Of a stretch of 34,015 nt of DNA, positions 1 to 8,857 are shown one piece after another. The first letter of the stretch is position 1. Every line of letters starts with the position of its first letter. Made by a program: the position numbers and the translations under genes. The stretch is from the NCBI GenBank assembly GCA_946480015.1, contig CAMLIL010000062.1:1-34015 (forward strand), given 5' to 3'. The stretch comes from an uncultured Oxalobacteraceae bacterium (GTDB taxonomy: Bacteria > Pseudomonadota > Gammaproteobacteria > Burkholderiales > Burkholderiaceae). A model generated the notes under the pieces. The model ran no database searches and was not told the DNA's origin. It was given only the letters and a program-made list of their open reading frames with translations.

Positions 1-2
1 CG

Positions 3-215
3 CTGTGGATGGTCAAGCGCGTGATCTTCGGCGCCATCACCAACCACCACGTGCACGAATTGGTCGACCTGAACAAGCGCGAATTCTTCATGCTCGGCGT
101 ACTGGCCATCGCGGTCATCGTCATGGGCCTGTACCCGGCGCCGTTCACCGACACCATGCAAACCTCGGTCGCCGACCTGATCGCGCATGTCAATGTGTCG
201 AAGCTGCCGCACTAA
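3..215 (+). CDS. nuoM: NADH-quinone oxidoreductase subunit M, C-terminal end (partial)
   Basis: Only the last 70 codons are present; the frame is open to the left edge of the window. NuoM is an antiporter-like membrane subunit of respiratory complex I that takes part in proton pumping in the inner membrane. The visible part has a final hydrophobic helix (around FMLGVLAIAVIVMGLYPAPF), followed by a short amphipathic tail. The call rests mainly on position: nuoN starts 15 bases after the stop, and nuoL-nuoM-nuoN is the usual order. The fragment alone would not separate NuoM from other members of the family. Confidence 0.9.
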   Translation: MWMVKRVIFGAITNHHVHELVDLNKREFFMLGVLAIAVIVMGLYPAPFTDTMQTSVADLIAHVNVSKLPH

Positions 216-230
216 GGACGACCTGGAAAT

Positions 231-1754
231 ATGAATATGATGACGACGAATCTCAACCTGGTCCCGGCCTACGCCGAGGTGTTCCTGACGATCGCCGCTT
301 CGGCGATCCTGCTGATCGACATGTTCCTCAGCGGCGCCAAGCGCAACGTGACGTATGTGCTGTCGCTGCTCGCGCTGGTCGGCTGCGGCGTGCTGACGTA
401 CGCCCAATACAGCGGCGGCGCCTCCACCTACACGTTCCATAACATGTTCGTGTCGGACCCCATGGGCAACCTGCTCAAGCTGTTCACCTATCTGACCATG
501 GGGATCACGCTGGTCTACTCGCGCCAGTATGCCGGCGAACGCGGCATGTTGTCGGGCAACCTGGGCGGCGAGTTCTACGTGCTCGCGCTGTTCTCGCTGC
601 TGGGCCAGATGATCATGATCTCCGGCAACAACATGCTGGTCATTTACCTCGGCCTGGAACTGATGTCGCTCTCGCTGTACGCCCTGGTGGCGCTGCGCCG
701 CGACCACGCGGTATCGACCGAAGCGGCCATGAAGTACTTCGTGCTGGGCGCGCTGGCCTCGGGCTTCCTGCTGTACGGGATTTCGATGATCTACGGCGCC
801 ACCGGTTCGCTCGACCTGGGCGAGATCGTCAAGCACGCCACCCTGGCCAGCTCGAACCGCACCATCCTGGTGTTCGGCCTGGTGTTCGTGGTCGCCGGCC
901 TGGCCTTCAAACTGGGCGTGGTGCCATTCCATATGTGGGTGCCGGACGTGTACCAGGGTGCGCCGACCGCCGTGACGCTGCTGCTGGGCGGCGCGCCCAA
1001 GCTGGCCGCGTTTGCGATCTGCCTGCGTCTTCTGTATGAAGCGCTCAGCCCGATGGCCATCGAGTGGCAGCAGATGCTGCTGGTGCTGGCCGTGCTGTCG
1101 CTGGCGATCGGTAACCTGACCGCGATCGCCCAGACCAACCTGAAACGCATGCTGGCTTACTCCACCATCGCGCAGATGGGCTTCGTGCTGCTCGGCCTGA
1201 TGGCCGGCGCGGTGGCGGTGCCGGGCAGCGGCACGGCCGTCACGCTCAACTTCGCGCACGCTCCGGAAGCCTACAGCGCGGCGATGTACTACTCGATCAC
1301 CTACGTGCTGACCACCGTCGGCACCTTCGGCCTGATCATGATGCTCTCGCGCGCCGGCTTCGAAGCCGAGGAACTGAACGACTTCAAAGGCCTGGCCAAG
1401 CGCAGTCCGTGGTTCGCGCTGGTGATGACGGCCATGCTGTTCTCGCTGGCCGGCGTGCCGCCGATGATGGGCTTTACCGCCAAGTTCGCGGTGCTGCAGT
1501 CGGTGCTGGCCACCGGCGCCGTCTGGCTGACCGTGCTGGCGGTGATGTTCTCGCTGATCGGCGCTTACTACTACCTGCGCGTGGTGAAAGTCATGTGGTT
1601 CGACGAGCCGGCCGACAGCGCCGTCATCGCCGCGCCGATGGACATGCGCCTGGTGCTGTCCCTGAACGGCATCATGGTGCTGGTGCTTGGCGTGGTCCCG
1701 GGCGGGCTGCTGAGCGCCTGCTTCCACGCCGTGTCGAAAACCCTGACCTCCTGA
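231..1754 (+). CDS. nuoN: NADH-quinone oxidoreductase subunit N
   Basis: A 507-residue polytopic membrane protein, the usual NuoN length or slightly above. It is an antiporter-type proton-translocating subunit of complex I in the inner membrane. Family signatures seen are the conserved Glu in the [15 protein letters not shown] helix, the Lys of [14 protein letters not shown], the [20 protein letters not shown] loop and helix, and the [17 protein letters not shown] segment. Together these form the proton-channel half-sites and the conserved Lys region of the Mrp-like fold. Start: ATG at 231 has AAGGA 12 bases upstream; an in-frame ATG at 237 is an alternative. It lies just after nuoM and overlaps the next gene by one base, so it is part of the nuo operon. 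Confidence 0.97.
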   Translation: MNMMTTNLNLVPAYAEVFLTIAASAILLIDMFLSGAKRNVTYVLSLLALVGCGVLTYAQYSGGASTYTFHNMFVSDPMGNLLKLFTYLTMGITLVYSRQYAGERGMLSGNLGGEFYVLALFSLLGQMIMISGNNMLVIYLGLELMSLSLYALVALRRDHAVSTEAAMKYFVLGALASGFLLYGISMIYGATGSLDLGEIVKHATLASSNRTILVFGLVFVVAGLAFKLGVVPFHMWVPDVYQGAPTAVTLLLGGAPKLAAFAICLRLLYEALSPMAIEWQQMLLVLAVLSLAIGNLTAIAQTNLKRMLAYSTIAQMGFVLLGLMAGAVAVPGSGTAVTLNFAHAPEAYSAAMYYSITYVLTTVGTFGLIMMLSRAGFEAEELNDFKGLAKRSPWFALVMTAMLFSLAGVPPMMGFTAKFAVLQSVLATGAVWLTVLAVMFSLIGAYYYLRVVKVMWFDEPADSAVIAAPMDMRLVLSLNGIMVLVLGVVPGGLLSACFHAVSKTLTS

Positions 1755-2074
1755 TGGAGGTATCGAGCGCGGCCTGGCTGCTGATTGCCGTCGCCCTGGC
1801 GGCGGCCAATCTGCCCTTCGTCAATGAGCGTCTGTTCGGTCTCTATGCCCTCAAGGGCGGGCATAAGCCGGCCTGGCTGCGCGTGCTCGAGCTGCTTGTT
1901 TTATACTTCGCTGTCGGCGCGTTCGCCTACCTGCTCGAATCCCGCATCGGCAATGTGTTCGGCCAGGTGAAGGAGTTCTACATGGTGACCGTGCCGCTGT
2001 TCGTGGTGCTGGGCTTCCCCGGATTCATCCTGCGCTATCTGCGCAAACGCCATCGCCACGACCCCACCGAATAA
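1754..2074 (+). CDS. DUF2818 family membrane protein
   Basis: A 106-residue protein with three hydrophobic segments (residues about 5-22, 43-60 and 74-92) and a basic C-terminal tail (RYLRKRHRH). Its ATG shares one base with the nuoN stop (TGATG), and GGAG occurs just inside the start, so translation is probably coupled to nuoN. In betaproteobacteria a small DUF2818 protein commonly follows nuoN; this order is the main reason for the call. Its role is unknown. An accessory or assembly role at complex I is an inference from position only. Confidence 0.85.
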   Translation: MEVSSAAWLLIAVALAAANLPFVNERLFGLYALKGGHKPAWLRVLELLVLYFAVGAFAYLLESRIGNVFGQVKEFYMVTVPLFVVLGFPGFILRYLRKRHRHDPTE

Positions 2075-2094
2075 CGTCATTGGATAAGGCGGAC

Positions 2095-2649
2095 ATGGAG
2101 TCGAAACTCAACGAGACCCGGATCGACGGCGCTGTCGTCTACGATGGTCCTTTCCTCAGGGTCGAGCGCGACCGCATCCGTCTTCCGGACGGCAGCACCA
2201 GCCACCGCGAATTCATCCGCCATCCGGGCGCGGTGGTCATCATCCCCTTGTTGGCCGACGGCCGCGTGCTGCTGGAACGGCAGTTCCGTTATCCAAACGG
2301 CCAGGTGTTCATCGAATATCCGGCCGGCAAGCTCGACGACGGCGAGGACCATCTGTTGTGCGCCCAGCGCGAACTGCGCGAGGAAACCGGCTACACGGCG
2401 GCGCGCTGGGATTTCATCACCACCATCCACAACGCCATCGCGTATTCGGACGAGCATCTGGAAATCTTCCTGGCGCGCGATCTGACCGAAGGCGAGCAGC
2501 AGCTCGACGAGGGCGAATTCCTCGAAATGTTCACTGCCACCGTGCCCGAGATCATGGAGATGATCCGGCGCCGCGAGATCACCGACGTCAAGACCATCAT
2601 CGGCACATTCTGGCTGGAAAAAGTGCTCAACGGCAGCTGGCCGACCTGA
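2095..2649 (+). CDS. Nudix hydrolase, ADP-ribose pyrophosphatase type
   Basis: A 184-residue cytoplasmic hydrolase of the NudF/ADP-ribose pyrophosphatase group, expected to cleave ADP-ribose to AMP and ribose 5-phosphate. The Nudix box GX5EX7REUXEEXGU is intact: it starts at GKLDDGE and ends at RELREETGY. The RQFRYPNGQVFIEYPAGKLD stretch before it is typical of ADP-ribose enzymes. Start choice: ATG at 2095 has AAGG 5 bases upstream; an in-frame TTG at 2080 would add five residues but has a worse ribosome site. It follows the DUF2818 gene by 20 bases and precedes the next gene by 5, so it is probably co-transcribed with the end of the nuo operon. Confidence 0.92.
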   Translation: MESKLNETRIDGAVVYDGPFLRVERDRIRLPDGSTSHREFIRHPGAVVIIPLLADGRVLLERQFRYPNGQVFIEYPAGKLDDGEDHLLCAQRELREETGYTAARWDFITTIHNAIAYSDEHLEIFLARDLTEGEQQLDEGEFLEMFTATVPEIMEMIRRREITDVKTIIGTFWLEKVLNGSWPT

Positions 2650-2654
2650 GCTCC

Positions 2655-3350
2655 ATGACACCGTGGCTGCCCATGCTGGGGCTGCTGTGCTGCGGCACGG
2701 CAGCCGCCGCCGCGCGCACGCCGTTCCAGGCGCGTTGCGAAGACAGCATCGACAGGACGGTCACGATGCTCGCGGCCAGCCAGAACGGTTACAGCATCGA
2801 CAACACCCGTTCGCTGCGCGCGCTCACCGCCATGAAGGCGCCGGGCACGCCCAACAGCTTCGTGCTGGGCCTGACCCGCACCGAATCGCGCGTGTCGGTC
2901 AGCCTGGACGGACGTATCCTGCAAGACCGCGTCACCGGCTTCGAATGCGTGGCGCCGCAGATCCGCGTGCGCCTGTTCTACGCGCCCATCGTGGTCTATA
3001 TCGGCAAGGAATTCATTCCCGGCAGCTGTGCCTATAAACAAATTCTTGCGCATGAGATGCGCCACCTCAAGGCCTATCTGGATCATTTGCCGAAAGTGGA
3101 AACTGTGGTGCGCGCCGCGCTGGCCAGGCGTTTCGAAGGCAAGCCGCTGTATGCGCCGATCGGCATGGCCCAGGTCCAGTTGGAACATGAAATCGATGCG
3201 AGCTGGATGCCGTACATGAAGAGCCAGATGGGTGCGGTTGAAGCGCAACAGGCCGCCATCGACTCGCCGCAGGAGTATGCGCGCCTGAGCAAAGTTTGCA
3301 AAGGTGAGGTACAGTCGCTTATCGGTCAGGCGCGCCGCAGGCGCTCATGA
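2655..3350 (+). CDS. Exported protein with HExxH motif, putative zinc protease
   Basis: A 231-residue protein not recognised by name. The N-terminus (MTPWLPMLGLLCCGTAAAAA) looks like a signal peptide, so it should be exported. Residues 133-137 read HEMRH, an HExxH zinc-metalloprotease motif inside a helix-like stretch (ILAHEMRHLKAYLDHL). Two Cys pairs in the mature part (C28, C98 and C125, C296-equivalent near the end, SKVCKGE) could form disulfides. A third zinc ligand cannot be fixed by eye; E193 in VQLEHEIDASW is one candidate. It sits 5 bases after the Nudix gene and 26 bases before ispD. A proteolytic function is inferred only from the motif. Confidence 0.72.
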   Translation: MTPWLPMLGLLCCGTAAAAARTPFQARCEDSIDRTVTMLAASQNGYSIDNTRSLRALTAMKAPGTPNSFVLGLTRTESRVSVSLDGRILQDRVTGFECVAPQIRVRLFYAPIVVYIGKEFIPGSCAYKQILAHEMRHLKAYLDHLPKVETVVRAALARRFEGKPLYAPIGMAQVQLEHEIDASWMPYMKSQMGAVEAQQAAIDSPQEYARLSKVCKGEVQSLIGQARRRRS

Positions 3351-3376
3351 CAGCACACGCAACACAGGAAATTCTG

Positions 3377-4066
3377 ATGACTCAGCCAGCCCCACGCTAC
3401 ATCGCCCTGATCCCGGCAGCCGGGATCGGCGCGCGCATGGCGGCCAACGGACCCAAGCAGTATATGCAGGTTGCGGGCAAGCCAATGTTGCGTCACACCC
3501 TGGACGCTTTCCTGTCCAGCGACCTGATCACGCATACCTTTGTCGTCGTCAGTAGCGGCGACGGCCACATCGATGCGGTGGCGCCGCGCGGTGTCGGCGT
3601 GCTGCGCTGTGGCGGCGCCACGCGCATGGAATCGGTGCGCAACGCCCTGGCCGTTCTCGAAGGCGAACTGCGCGACGACGACTGGGTGCTGGTGCACGAC
3701 GCGGCCCGGCCCGGCCTGAATGCCGAACTGATTGCCCGCCTGGTCAACACGGTGGGAGCCGATCCGGTGGGCGGCCTGCTGGCCCTGCCGGTGGTCGACA
3801 CCGTCAAGCGCAGCGCCGCCGGCGCCGGCGTCGCCACGGTCGCGCGCGATGGCCTGTGGCTCGCGCAGACCCCGCAAATGTTCAGATACCGGCTGCTGCG
3901 CGATGCCCTCGCAGCGGCCACCGACCCGGCCGTCATCACGGACGATGCCAGTGCGGTCGAAGCCCTGGGCTATTCGCCAAGGCTGGTCGAAGGACACCCC
4001 TGTAATTTAAAAGTGACGCTGCCCGCGGACGTCCGCATCGCCGAGATGTACCTGGGCGCGCGCTAA
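3377..4066 (+). CDS. ispD: 2-C-methyl-D-erythritol 4-phosphate cytidylyltransferase
   Basis: A 229-residue cytoplasmic enzyme of the MEP isoprenoid pathway. It transfers CMP from CTP to 2-C-methyl-D-erythritol 4-phosphate. Signatures seen are the nucleotide-binding loop PAAGIGARM with the following GPKQYMQV Lys, RMESVRNAL, and HDAARP, all in family order, and the length is normal (E. coli 236). Start: ATG at 3377 has AGGAA 6 bases upstream. An in-frame ATG at 3347 would overlap the preceding gene by four bases and add ten residues without homology. ispF follows after 26 bases, the usual pairing. Confidence 0.97.
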   Translation: MTQPAPRYIALIPAAGIGARMAANGPKQYMQVAGKPMLRHTLDAFLSSDLITHTFVVVSSGDGHIDAVAPRGVGVLRCGGATRMESVRNALAVLEGELRDDDWVLVHDAARPGLNAELIARLVNTVGADPVGGLLALPVVDTVKRSAAGAGVATVARDGLWLAQTPQMFRYRLLRDALAAATDPAVITDDASAVEALGYSPRLVEGHPCNLKVTLPADVRIAEMYLGAR

Positions 4067-4092
4067 CGTAAATTCACCTGGAACTTACTATC

Positions 4093-4605
4093 ATGGCTCT
4101 TCAATCCTACAACCCAACGCCCCCGTTCCGCATCGGACAGGGCTACGACTGCCACGCGCTGGTCGAAGGCCGCAAGCTGATCGTCGGTGGCGTGACCATC
4201 CCGCACAAGCTCGGCCTGTATGGCCACTCCGATGCCGACGTGCTGCTGCACGCGATCATCGACGCCATGCTGGGCGCGGCCGGCCTGGGCGACATCGGCA
4301 AGCACTTCCCGGACACCGATCCGATGTTCGCCGGCGCCGATTCGCGCACCCTGCTGCGTGAAGTGGCGCACCGCGTGGTCGCCACCGGCTACACCATCGG
4401 CAATATCGATGCGACCATCATCGCCCAGGCACCCAAGATGGCGCCGCATATTGCGCAGATGGTTTCGCGCATCGCCGAGGACATCGGCGTGTCGCCGCAG
4501 CAGGTCAACATCAAGGCCAAGACCAACGAAAAGCTGGGCTACCTGGGGCGCGAGGAAGGCATGGCGGCCGATGCGATCGCTCTGCTGATCCGATCGGCGG
4601 TATAA
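4093..4605 (+). CDS. ispF: 2-C-methyl-D-erythritol 2,4-cyclodiphosphate synthase
   Basis: A 170-residue enzyme of the MEP pathway that converts CDP-ME 2-phosphate to the cyclic diphosphate and releases CMP. It works as a trimer with one zinc per subunit. The metal ligands are visible: D19 and H21 in GYDCHAL, and H53 in [23 protein letters not shown] and the [19 protein letters not shown] stretch are also family signatures. The N-terminus is about ten residues longer than in E. coli. ATG at 4093 is the only good start near ispD. The gene ends one base before the convergent gene's stop codon. Confidence 0.97.
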   Translation: MALQSYNPTPPFRIGQGYDCHALVEGRKLIVGGVTIPHKLGLYGHSDADVLLHAIIDAMLGAAGLGDIGKHFPDTDPMFAGADSRTLLREVAHRVVATGYTIGNIDATIIAQAPKMAPHIAQMVSRIAEDIGVSPQQVNIKAKTNEKLGYLGREEGMAADAIALLIRSAV

Positions 4606-4606
4606 C

Positions 4607-5329
4607 TCAGGTCCCGGCGCCGTCGCCGAGATACGAAACGCGCGTGTCGTCCGGCCACGCGCGGTCGCTCAGCGCCGGCGTGGCCTGCTCGGCCGGACCC
4701 TTGCGGCTGTAGATGACCCGGCGCCCCGCATGTTCGAGCATCACACGCGCATAGCTGCGCGGCGCGTCGATCTCATCGACCTTCATCTTCTTGCAGATAT
4801 CCAGCCCGAACATGCTGCCCACAGCAACCAGCGCGCGTAGCCTTAATTCCTCGGTCTTCACCATTTCCAGCTGAACCTGGCAGGCCAGCCGCAGGTCGCC
4901 CAGGCGGCGCTCATCCGGTCCCAGTCCGGGCGAGCGCACCAGTACATTCGGATGATTCATCACGCCTGGGGCGAAGCTGCGGTTGGCCACCACCTCGGCG
5001 TTTTCGCGCGCGGCGTCATCGTCGCGCACCAGCCGGAAACTGGTCGGCGAGGCCATCGGCAGGCTGACCGCGCCCTCGGCCTTGACGATCTGCACGCGGT
5101 TGTCGCCGCCCTCGACCTTGGGCAGGCTGAAGGCCAGCATGGCGCCCGGCGCCATGGCCGGCGCGCTCTTGTCGAACTGGTCCAGGCCGGCGGCCAGCAC
5201 GCGGTAGCGCCAGGCCATCGGCTTGGCCTCGCCGGCCTTCTCGCCCGTCACCGTATGGGAAACGTCGATAGCCATGGCGCCATGGGCCAGGGAGGCGGCA
5301 ATGATGCCGGCGGTCAGGTGAAGTCGCAT
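4607..5329 (-). CDS. Hypothetical exported protein
   Basis: A 240-residue protein that I do not recognise. It begins MRLHLTAGIIAASLAHGAMA, a plausible signal peptide, so it is probably periplasmic. The frame extends 45 codons further upstream, but that part lacks a ribosome site and would bury the signal peptide; ATG at 5329 was chosen for this reason. The mature part has no obvious catalytic motif. Two Cys residues (RLACQ and LDICKK) could be paired. It converges on ispF with only one base between the stop codons and is divergent from the MFS gene. Confidence 0.75.
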   Translation of the reverse strand: MRLHLTAGIIAASLAHGAMAIDVSHTVTGEKAGEAKPMAWRYRVLAAGLDQFDKSAPAMAPGAMLAFSLPKVEGGDNRVQIVKAEGAVSLPMASPTSFRLVRDDDAARENAEVVANRSFAPGVMNHPNVLVRSPGLGPDERRLGDLRLACQVQLEMVKTEELRLRALVAVGSMFGLDICKKMKVDEIDAPRSYARVMLEHAGRRVIYSRKGPAEQATPALSDRAWPDDTRVSYLGDGAGT

Positions 5330-5478
5330 GATGTATGGCGGTTTGTTAACGTGGACGAAGAATACATGAGCACATTGCCGCGTGGTGAATTTTGCGACGA
5401 ACGGCGGAAAGCGCGGGACAAGGGGAATTGTTAGAATTGATGCAATCCACCGCTCCACGTACATCCTGAAATCGCACC

Positions 5479-6696
5479 ATGCCGAACCAGACCGAAATGA
5501 CCCCGCGCGCCGCCTGGCTGCTGATCCTCGCGGCTGCGGCGATCCTGATGATCACCATGGGCGCGCGCCTGACCACCGGCCTGTTCCTCTCGCCGATTAA
5601 TACCTCGACCGGTCTGGGCATCGCCTCGATCAGCCTGGCGATGGCGATCGGCCAGTTCGTCTGGGGCGCAGCCCAACCGGTGTTCGGCGCCGTGGCCGAC
5701 AAATGGGGTTCGGCCAAGGTGATCGTGCTGGGCGCCGTGCTGCTGGCGGCCGGGTTCGCGCTCACGCCCTTTGCCAGCTCGAACTGGGCCTTGACATGCA
5801 CGCTTGGCCTGCTCAGCGCCGCCGGCGCGGGGGCGGGCAGCTTTTCGATCCTGATCGGCGCCACCGCCCAGCGCCTGCCGGCCGAACGGCGCGCGTTCGC
5901 GGCCGGCTTCATCAACGCCGGCGGCTCCTTCGGCCAGTTCGTGTTCGCCCCGCTGATGCAGGCCATCATCGCCGGCGCCGGCTGGATCGTCGCCATGTTC
6001 ACCATGGCCGCGGCCACCTTGCTGACCATCCCGCTGGCCTGGCCGCTGCGCGACGGCGCCGGCAAGACCAGGGCCGCGCCGCTGCCCGGCATGGGCCTCG
6101 GCCCGCAGATCCGGCTGGCCATGCGCGACCGCAGCTACCTGTGCCTGCACGCCGGTTTCTTCACCTGCGGCTTTCATATCGCCTTCCTGGTCACGCACTT
6201 GCCTACCGAAGTCGCGCTATGCAATTTGGCGCCGTCGGTGTCGGCCACCGCGCTGGCCCTGATCGGCCTGTTCAACATCGCCGGCAGCCTGACGGCCGGC
6301 GCGCTGTCGACGCGCTACCGCATGAAATCCCTGCTGGCGCTGATGTATGCCAGCCGCGCCGCCATCATCGGCCTGTATCTGCTCGCGCCCAAAACCCCGC
6401 TGACCTTCTACATCATGGCTGCCGCACTGGGCTTCACCTGGCTGGCCACGGTGCCGCCGACGGCCGGCCTGGTGGGTAAGCTGTTCGGCACACGCTACCT
6501 GGCCACGCTGTTCGGCCTGACGCTTCTATCGCACCAGATCGGCGGCTTCTTCGGCGCCTGGCTGGGCGGGCTGGCCTTGGTCACCTATGGCGACTACAGC
6601 TGGATGTGGTACGCCGATATCGCGCTGGCGCTGGGCGCGGCGCTGGTCAATCTGCCGATCCGCGAAGCCCGCGTGGCGGCGAGGGCGGCGGCATGA
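5479..6696 (+). CDS. MFS transporter
   Basis: A 405-residue integral membrane protein with about twelve hydrophobic segments, the usual size for a major facilitator carrier. The loop after helix 2 (AVADKWGSAKVIVLG) matches the MFS motif A region, and the second half has a related stretch (STRYRMKSLL). The substrate cannot be told from the sequence; the general look (MGARLTTGLFLSPI, then AAAGAGAGSFSILIG) is closest to anion/organic-acid type carriers. The small gene after it overlaps by four bases, so the two are translationally coupled. Confidence 0.88.
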   Translation: MPNQTEMTPRAAWLLILAAAAILMITMGARLTTGLFLSPINTSTGLGIASISLAMAIGQFVWGAAQPVFGAVADKWGSAKVIVLGAVLLAAGFALTPFASSNWALTCTLGLLSAAGAGAGSFSILIGATAQRLPAERRAFAAGFINAGGSFGQFVFAPLMQAIIAGAGWIVAMFTMAAATLLTIPLAWPLRDGAGKTRAAPLPGMGLGPQIRLAMRDRSYLCLHAGFFTCGFHIAFLVTHLPTEVALCNLAPSVSATALALIGLFNIAGSLTAGALSTRYRMKSLLALMYASRAAIIGLYLLAPKTPLTFYIMAAALGFTWLATVPPTAGLVGKLFGTRYLATLFGLTLLSHQIGGFFGAWLGGLALVTYGDYSWMWYADIALALGAALVNLPIREARVAARAAA

Positions 6697-7001
6697 CGCG
6701 CGATACCTGGGCTTACCGCGAAGTGGCGGTCGAATCGCGTCTGGATGCGCGCAGCGGCCGCCTGACGATCCATCCGATGGCAGGGCAGGCCTTCGCGCCC
6801 AGCCTGTCGGTGCAGTGCGCGCGCAGCCTGCGCGATCCCGCCGTCTACCCGCCTGGCACGCGCTTTCTGCTGATGGCCAAGCTGACCGACCGCCAGGGTG
6901 GCACGCCTTTCCTGTACGCCTATCACGGCGACCCCGTGGTCGTCCTCAGTGCCGCGCAGGCCAAAAGGTTCCTTGCCGAGTTTCGCAGGGGCCGTATCTG
7001 A
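6693..7001 (+). CDS. Hypothetical small protein coupled to the MFS gene
   Basis: A 102-residue protein, not recognised. Its ATG overlaps the MFS stop codon (ATGA at 6693-6696), which supports it as a real, coupled gene. It has no membrane segment and no signal peptide and is basic. The centre (PPGTRFLLMAKLTDRQGGTPFLYAYHGDPVVVLS) looks like a small beta-rich domain. A role linked to the carrier is suggested only by the overlap. Confidence 0.7.
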   Translation: MTRDTWAYREVAVESRLDARSGRLTIHPMAGQAFAPSLSVQCARSLRDPAVYPPGTRFLLMAKLTDRQGGTPFLYAYHGDPVVVLSAAQAKRFLAEFRRGRI

Positions 7002-7096
7002 CTCAATCGAATGATTTATTCGATAAGCTACTTACATCGGGAATTGTCGCACCTTCTGCGCCGAGCGCCGACGCGCTGGCGCAGCGGCTTCTTCGC

Positions 7097-7735
7097 TTAG
7101 TAGCCGGCGGTGAAGCGCTGGCAGCGAAAGCGCGGCTGTTCGATTTCGTCGGCCATCGCCACGGCCAGGTCGGCCACGGAAATGGCGCTGTTGCCATGTT
7201 CGTCGACCAGCAGGTGGTCGCCGCCGACGCGGAATGCGCCGGTGCGCGGGCCGGGCTGCAGCATGGCCGATGGGCTCAGGAAGGTCCAGTCCAGGCGCGC
7301 TTCGTCGCGCAGGATGGCCAGCGCCTGGCGGCCGCCTTCGGCCGGACCCTTGTACTCGGCCGGGAATTCCGGCGTGTCGATCAGCTGCACGCCGTCGGCC
7401 ACGAACAGCGAACCGGCGCCGCCGACCACCAGCAGGCGCGGGCCGCCGGCTTCCTTGACCGCGCTGATGATGTTGCGGACCCCGCGCAGGTAGTAGCCGA
7501 CCATGTCGTCGCTGGCGTGACCGCTGAAGCTCGACACCACCGCGTCGGCGCCGCGCAGTGCGGCCGTGAGTGCCGCCACGTCCATCACATCGACGCCGAG
7601 GGCGGTGACATTGGGATGGGCCGCGATCCGCTCGGGCCGGCTGGCCAGCGCCGTGACGTGGTGGCCGCGCGCCAGCAGTTCCTGCAGAATGGGTGCGCCG
7701 GTGAAGCCGGTAGCGCCGATCAAGACGATATGCAT
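7097..7735 (-). CDS. NAD(P)-dependent epimerase/dehydratase-like reductase (NmrA/SDR type)
   Basis: A 212-residue atypical short-chain dehydrogenase. The N-terminal Rossmann loop is GATGFTG at residues 7-13 (the GxxGxxG pattern), followed by a basic residue region (ALASRPERI) that suits NADP(H). DVMDVAALTAAL and AVVSSFSG follow the usual order of NmrA/YwnB-type proteins. The catalytic YxxxK is not clear, as in many members, so it may be a redox sensor or a flavin/quinone reductase partner. Start: ATG at 7735 has AGGAG about 7 bases upstream. The gene is divergent from the LysR gene at 7840, which is likely to regulate it. Confidence 0.85.
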   Translation of the reverse strand: MHIVLIGATGFTGAPILQELLARGHHVTALASRPERIAAHPNVTALGVDVMDVAALTAALRGADAVVSSFSGHASDDMVGYYLRGVRNIISAVKEAGGPRLLVVGGAGSLFVADGVQLIDTPEFPAEYKGPAEGGRQALAILRDEARLDWTFLSPSAMLQPGPRTGAFRVGGDHLLVDEHGNSAISVADLAVAMADEIEQPRFRCQRFTAGY

Positions 7736-7780
7736 GCTGTTCTCCTGTGTGATGATGAATGCACGCAGTATGATCAGAAA

Positions 7781-7837
7781 GATTGATAAGATAAACGCGA
7801 AATACGACAATTCATTTTTTCGACATCCTTATCAATC
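7781..7837. promoter_or_regulatory. Perfect 10-bp inverted repeat between divergent genes
   Basis: GATTGATAAG at 7781-7790 and its exact reverse complement CTTATCAATC at 7828-7837 lie in the AT-rich gap between the reductase gene and the LysR gene. The arms are 37 bases apart, and the right arm ends two bases before the LysR start codon. This fits paired half-sites for a regulator that controls both divergent genes, probably the LysR protein itself. That is an inference from the position; no footprint is known to me. Confidence 0.55.
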
Positions 7838-7839
7838 GC

Positions 7840-8751
7840 ATGACCCCCGCCAGCCAGATCGACCTGAACAGCCTGACCATCTTCGACGCCCTGGCCGAAG
7901 CGGGCAGCTTCACTTCCGCCGCCGACCGCCTCGGCGTGGCCAAAGCCAAGGTGAGCCTGCGGATCGCGCGCCTCGAACGCGAGCTGGGCGTGCAGCTGTT
8001 TGCCCGCACCACGCGCCGCGTGACCTTGACCGACGCCGGCCGCATCCTGCACGAACAATGCCGCCCGCTGCTGCACGGCCTGGCCGAGATCCTGAGCGAG
8101 GCGGGCAGCCATGGCGGCGAGCTGTCCGGCCAGCTGCGCATCTCGAGCACGGTGCTGCAGGCCACGCAGTCGCTCGCGCCAGCGCTGGCGGCGTTCGCCG
8201 AACTGCACCCGCGCCTGCAGATCGACCTGCGCACCGGCGACCATGTGGCCGACATGCTGGCCGAAGGGATCGACATATCATTTCGCATGGGCTGGCTGCG
8301 CGACTCCTCGCAGCGCGCCGTCAAGCTGGGTGAATTCGACCAGCACGTCGTGGCCGCGCCGGCCTATCTGAAACGCCACGGCCGTCCAACCCGGCCCGGC
8401 CAGCTGGCCGGCCACGCCTGGCTGACGCTGTCGCTGCTGCAGTCGCCGCGCACCTGGACGTTCAGCCATGCCGACGGGCGCCACGTCACCGTGCAGATGC
8501 AGTCGCGCATGCAGGTCAATTCGCCCAACGCGCTGCTGGCACTGGCCGAATGCGGCGCCGGCATCACGGCGATGGAAGCGCTGACCGTGAAGGCGGCGCT
8601 CAGGGAAGGGCGGCTGGTCAGGCTGCTGCCGGCCTGGAGCCTGGCGCGCGGCGGCATGTACGCGGTGCTGCCGCCGGGCCGCCACGTGGCGCCCAAGGCA
8701 CGCGCCTTCATCGACTATTACCGCGACTGGCTGGCCAGGCACCAGCCCTAG
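7840..8751 (+). CDS. LysR family transcriptional regulator
   Basis: A 303-residue regulator with the normal LysR layout. The N-terminal winged HTH covers residues about 5-63 (LTIFDALAEAGSFTSAADRL, then VSLRIARLERELGVQLFART and TLTDAG). A periplasmic-binding-type effector domain covers residues 90-295. It is divergent from the NmrA-type reductase, the classical arrangement for a LysR activator with its target. It resembles the CrgA/DmlR branch; the inducer is unknown. The start ATG at 7840 has no strong Shine-Dalgarno and is preceded closely by the inverted repeat at 7828-7837. Confidence 0.93.
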   Translation: MTPASQIDLNSLTIFDALAEAGSFTSAADRLGVAKAKVSLRIARLERELGVQLFARTTRRVTLTDAGRILHEQCRPLLHGLAEILSEAGSHGGELSGQLRISSTVLQATQSLAPALAAFAELHPRLQIDLRTGDHVADMLAEGIDISFRMGWLRDSSQRAVKLGEFDQHVVAAPAYLKRHGRPTRPGQLAGHAWLTLSLLQSPRTWTFSHADGRHVTVQMQSRMQVNSPNALLALAECGAGITAMEALTVKAALREGRLVRLLPAWSLARGGMYAVLPPGRHVAPKARAFIDYYRDWLARHQP

Positions 8752-8857
8752 CGGCCCGTCTGCCAGCCGATTCGTCCGCGGCAGCGCGATCGTGGAAAAG
8801 TTGTTAAGATTTCTCCGATTGAAGTTTCTCCCTCTGAACAATGAAGAAAGGTCCGTC

